DNA of 64,000 bases from Ashinkailepas kermadecensis (lineage: Eukaryota; Arthropoda; Thecostraca; Neolepadidae): assembly GCA_034440615.1 (NCBI GenBank), contig JAOTOM010002660.1, positions 25,001 through 89,000 on the forward strand, given 5' to 3'. Position 1 is the first letter of the stretch, and each line of letters opens with the position of its first letter. Under the pieces are notes generated by a model. That model ran no database searches. It had not been told where the DNA came from and saw only the letters and a list, made by a program, of their open reading frames with translations. Positions 61,718 to 64,000 of this stretch are shown piece after piece. The translations under genes and the position numbers were made by a program.

Positions 61718-62125
61718 CTGAAGGATACAGCAGATCAGAGACTGACGCTTGCGGGGAGATACAACAGATCAGAGACTGACACTAGTTGGGGGATACAACA
61801 AATCAAAGACTCACATTTGCTGGGGGATATAACAGATCAGAGGCTGACACTAGCTGGGGGATGCAACAGTTCAGAGACTGGCACTTGCTGGGGATACAAC
61901 AGCTCAGAGACTGGAACTTGCTGAGGGATGCAACAGTTCAGAGACTGGCACTTGCTGGGGGATGCAACAGATAAGAGACTGGCACTTGCTGGGGGATGCA
62001 ACAGTTCAGAGACTGGCACTTGCTGGGGGATGCAACAGATCAGAGACTGGCACTTGCTGGGGGATGCAACAGATCAGAGACTGGCACTTGCTGGGGTACA
62101 GCAGATCAAGGACTGACACTGGCGG
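61718..62125 (-). repeat. ~34-bp minisatellite resembling the exon-B acceptor
   Basis: On the gene's strand each unit reads TGCATCCCCCAGCAAGTGCC then AGTCTCTGATCTGT, which parallels the true acceptor and first bases of exon B (TGTATCCTTCAG|CTGGTGTC ... GATCTGT). About 12 units lie directly upstream of the exon, so each provides an acceptor-like YYYYCAG. Units nearest the exon are the most diverged from the array consensus. Confidence 0.9.
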
Positions 62126-62608
62126 GTGGTGTCGTTAGAGAACACTCATTAGAGAACCGTGGCGAACTCCTGTTTCTGAAGCAGTTAGTTAACATTGATG
62201 TTTGTATGAAATAATTTTGACATGATGACATTAATTTCCACGGACAAGGATGATTGAAGCCATCCACGATACTGCATTCAAAAACATGCTGTATTCAAAA
62301 ACATACAAAATGGACGCTTCTTGTGAGAGATGCCACGTTTTTCCCACTCGAGGAGAAAATGTTGGCTAGAAAAGCTCATCAAATTCCAGGTGTCAAGCCA
62401 GATTTTGAGCAAATACGCTACATTTGATTTTTTTTGCATTTTGCGTTCTACTGTGTCCCTCCCTATGCTTCGTGGAGTCGCATCAACATAATTGGAACAA
62501 AATAAACTTAAAGTTGCTCTGTGCCCGTATATAATATATCTATACCGGCTGACAATGCTACGGGAAATGTAGAAAAGCGACCGCGACCAGAGAGCACCAC
62601 TCTCTCGC
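62126..62608 (-). other. Intron A-B, unique part
   Basis: AT-rich intronic DNA with no other feature seen. Confidence 0.5.
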
Positions 62609-62692
62609 CCTCTCGCTCTTACGCTCTCTCGTTCTCTTGCCCTCTCGTTCTCACGCTCTCTCGCTCTATCGCTCTCTCGCTCTCTAATACAC
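62609..62692. repeat. Degenerate (CTCTCG)n tract
   Basis: Hexamer-like CTCTCG/CTCTCT repeats with drift, in the intron between exons A and B. Confidence 0.85.
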
Positions 62693-62840
62693 TCAAAGTG
62701 GCGGTGTGCCGAGCCATTGAAGAAGGTTTTAGTCTGTATTTCGGACTTCCTACTTCCTTGAAGGGATTCTGAACCCATCTCTGAGTGGCCAGAACTCGAT
62801 GCGCCTCACCCACCGTGTGTGCACCTCTGTAATCTCTTAC

Positions 62841-62903
62841 ATTTAGTCCAGCTCGTGCGATGTAGAAGACGAGATCGCCCAGGCCGGAGTTCGACTCGAT
62901 ACT
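62841..62903 (-). CDS. Unidentified gene, exon A (most upstream seen)
   Basis: Acceptor GCATTGTTTTCAG (exon starts 62903) and donor CTAAAT|GTAAGAG (exon ends 62841). It is exactly 21 codons, phase 0 to 0, reading SIESNSGLGDLVFYIARAG then LN. A start codon is not included, so at least one more exon lies further right or beyond the window. The hydrophobic LVFYIA leads into exon B. Confidence 0.65.
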
Positions 62904-63381
62904 CTGAAAACAATGCATCAGTATGGTACAGCATTCCGCAGCACGTGATACCATTGGCAATCAAATTAGGGACTGATGACGAGGGCGATTACTGCGATTT
63001 AAACCGTGGTAAAAATGCTTGCTACTCATATCATTGTCGAGCAGTTTGCAGAAGACACATATCCAAAACTACACATAGTTTTATTAAGATATCACAGCAC
63101 ACAAGGAACTTTCACAAATCATGGACTTACATCGAGCGAAAGTGACACCGTATCCTTAATTGACATGCACCAATCCCGACATTAAATGCGCTGTCCTTTA
63201 TTTCAACACCGATACTGAACCGAAGCACCACTCTCAAAATACATCACTTGATTTGTGTTCTGAACGACGGTGCGCGTTTTGCTGTGTTGTAGTTTCGCCG
63301 TCATTATGGCCGGCTGCTTATTTAATTATTTGGATTTACTCATCGCCCGTGTACAACATTGTTCTGCCTTCTCCACTACAG
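62904..63381. other. Upstream intron or flank
   Basis: AT-mixed unique-looking DNA. No further minus-strand exon could be recognised. Confidence 0.4.
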
Positions 63382-63537
63382 GATGTGATGTGGGTGGCGT
63401 GTAACTCCAAGAGTTTCCAGACTGAGTGTGCGAAGACAATCCAGTGGAGACGACAGCGTGTGACCTTATCGGAGTCTCGTGAGCGGCAGCAAAGTGGCAA
63501 ACTTGCGATTATTGGTTCACCTTCCAGGCTGGATTAA
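63382..63537 (+). CDS. Candidate terminal exon, plus strand
   Basis: A good acceptor (CTGCCTTCTCCACTACAG, ending 63381) opens a phase-0 frame of 51 codons to TAA at 63535-63537. The product begins DVMWVACNSKSFQTECAKT, followed by an Arg/Gln/Ser-rich tail. Upstream the frame is AT-rich, as for an intron. It would lie opposite in strand to the five-exon gene, inside or beyond its first intron. Not recognised. Confidence 0.3.
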   Translation, partial: DVMWVACNSKSFQTECAKTIQWRRQRVTLSESRERQQSGKLAIIGSPSRLD

Positions 63538-64000
63538 TTGTCCCATTTGTGTCCCATTCTCATCCAAAAAAAGTCTGGCATTTTCAGCTTCCATTTAATA
63601 TGTAGCAAAACTAAAACACATGCACATCCAATTATCCTACCAGCATTATTCGGTGGCCTGCAATACTAACGCCGTATAATATGTTGCATCCAGATGTATG
63701 GGCTACGACTCAGGGGAATTCGGCGATAGATGTGATCCAGGTGTGGCAAGGTCATTCCTTGTGCTCTGAACAAAAAATTGGCGCTGAATGCAACTACAGA
63801 ACATAAAGTAACCTGAGTGCGCTCATAAATCTAACTAAAGTCGCCCATAGTCAATTAACTGAAATTATCCTGGGATGGCCAATAACGTATGTTAGCGTGT
63901 TGTTTGTTGTGCATTATCGCACAATACCGATCATAATAGGTGGGTGCTTTTTAATATTATTGGTCTTGCCATGACACGTATGGGCGCTGCCGAAGCCAAT
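63538..64000. other. No recognisable feature
   Basis: AT-rich unique-looking DNA to the window end. Confidence 0.4.

Overview
The window is non-coding-rich eukaryotic DNA, most likely from an arthropod. It has degenerate AACCT/TTAGG-type runs near the left end, non-LTR retrotransposon fragments, tRNA-derived SINEs, TTAA-flanked MITEs and spliced coding exons with GT/AG borders. A crustacean would fit, but the sequence does not fix the species. Nothing looks bacterial or viral. Most long open frames are read-throughs of tandem arrays whose unit lacks stop codons, and are not genes.

Layout. 1-7.3 kb: a possible first coding exon, a tangle of inverted-terminus elements containing TTAGG-like runs, a 176-bp tandem duplication, and several TTAA-bounded MITEs (3216-3801, 5091-5974, 6856-7297). 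8-31 kb: a series of unrelated minisatellites (units of 10, 17, 20, 22, 28, 30, 31, 36, 40, 42 and 56 bp), a 275-bp TA tract, a ~200-bp poly-C tract and two SINEs that share a tail. 31-40 kb: more minisatellites, a CR1-like reverse-transcriptase fragment, one plausible internal exon (34474-34783), and a 25-bp minisatellite split by a 2.2-kb LINE-like insertion that carries only a gag-like ORF1. 41-55 kb: LINE remnants of two lineages (43880-46312 and 53633-54410 of an RNase H-bearing I-like family; 50490-52690 of another), two more MITEs, and a 30-bp LINE micro-insertion with a 15-bp target duplication. 56-63 kb: the best-supported gene, on the minus strand.

That gene has at least five coding exons (62841-62903, 61628-61717, 60899-61002, 59236-59386, 56846-57085). 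Their phases join exactly into 215 codons plus a stop, and its 5' end lies further right or outside the window. I do not recognise the product. It has one hydrophobic segment followed by a polar, Arg/Ser/Tyr-rich tail ending in a stop.

The most notable observation is that minisatellites abut several of this gene's exon borders. The donor of exon 59236-59386 is followed by seven diverged copies of a 39-bp (13-codon) unit, each recreating the same AAG|GT donor in frame. The acceptor of exon 61628-61717 is preceded by a ~34-bp array in which each unit resembles that acceptor. The acceptor side of exon 59236-59386 abuts a third array, and the stop codon of the last exon abuts a fourth. A 55-bp LINE scrap with a 12-bp target duplication has landed inside the donor array. 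Tandem arrays cover roughly a fifth of the window.
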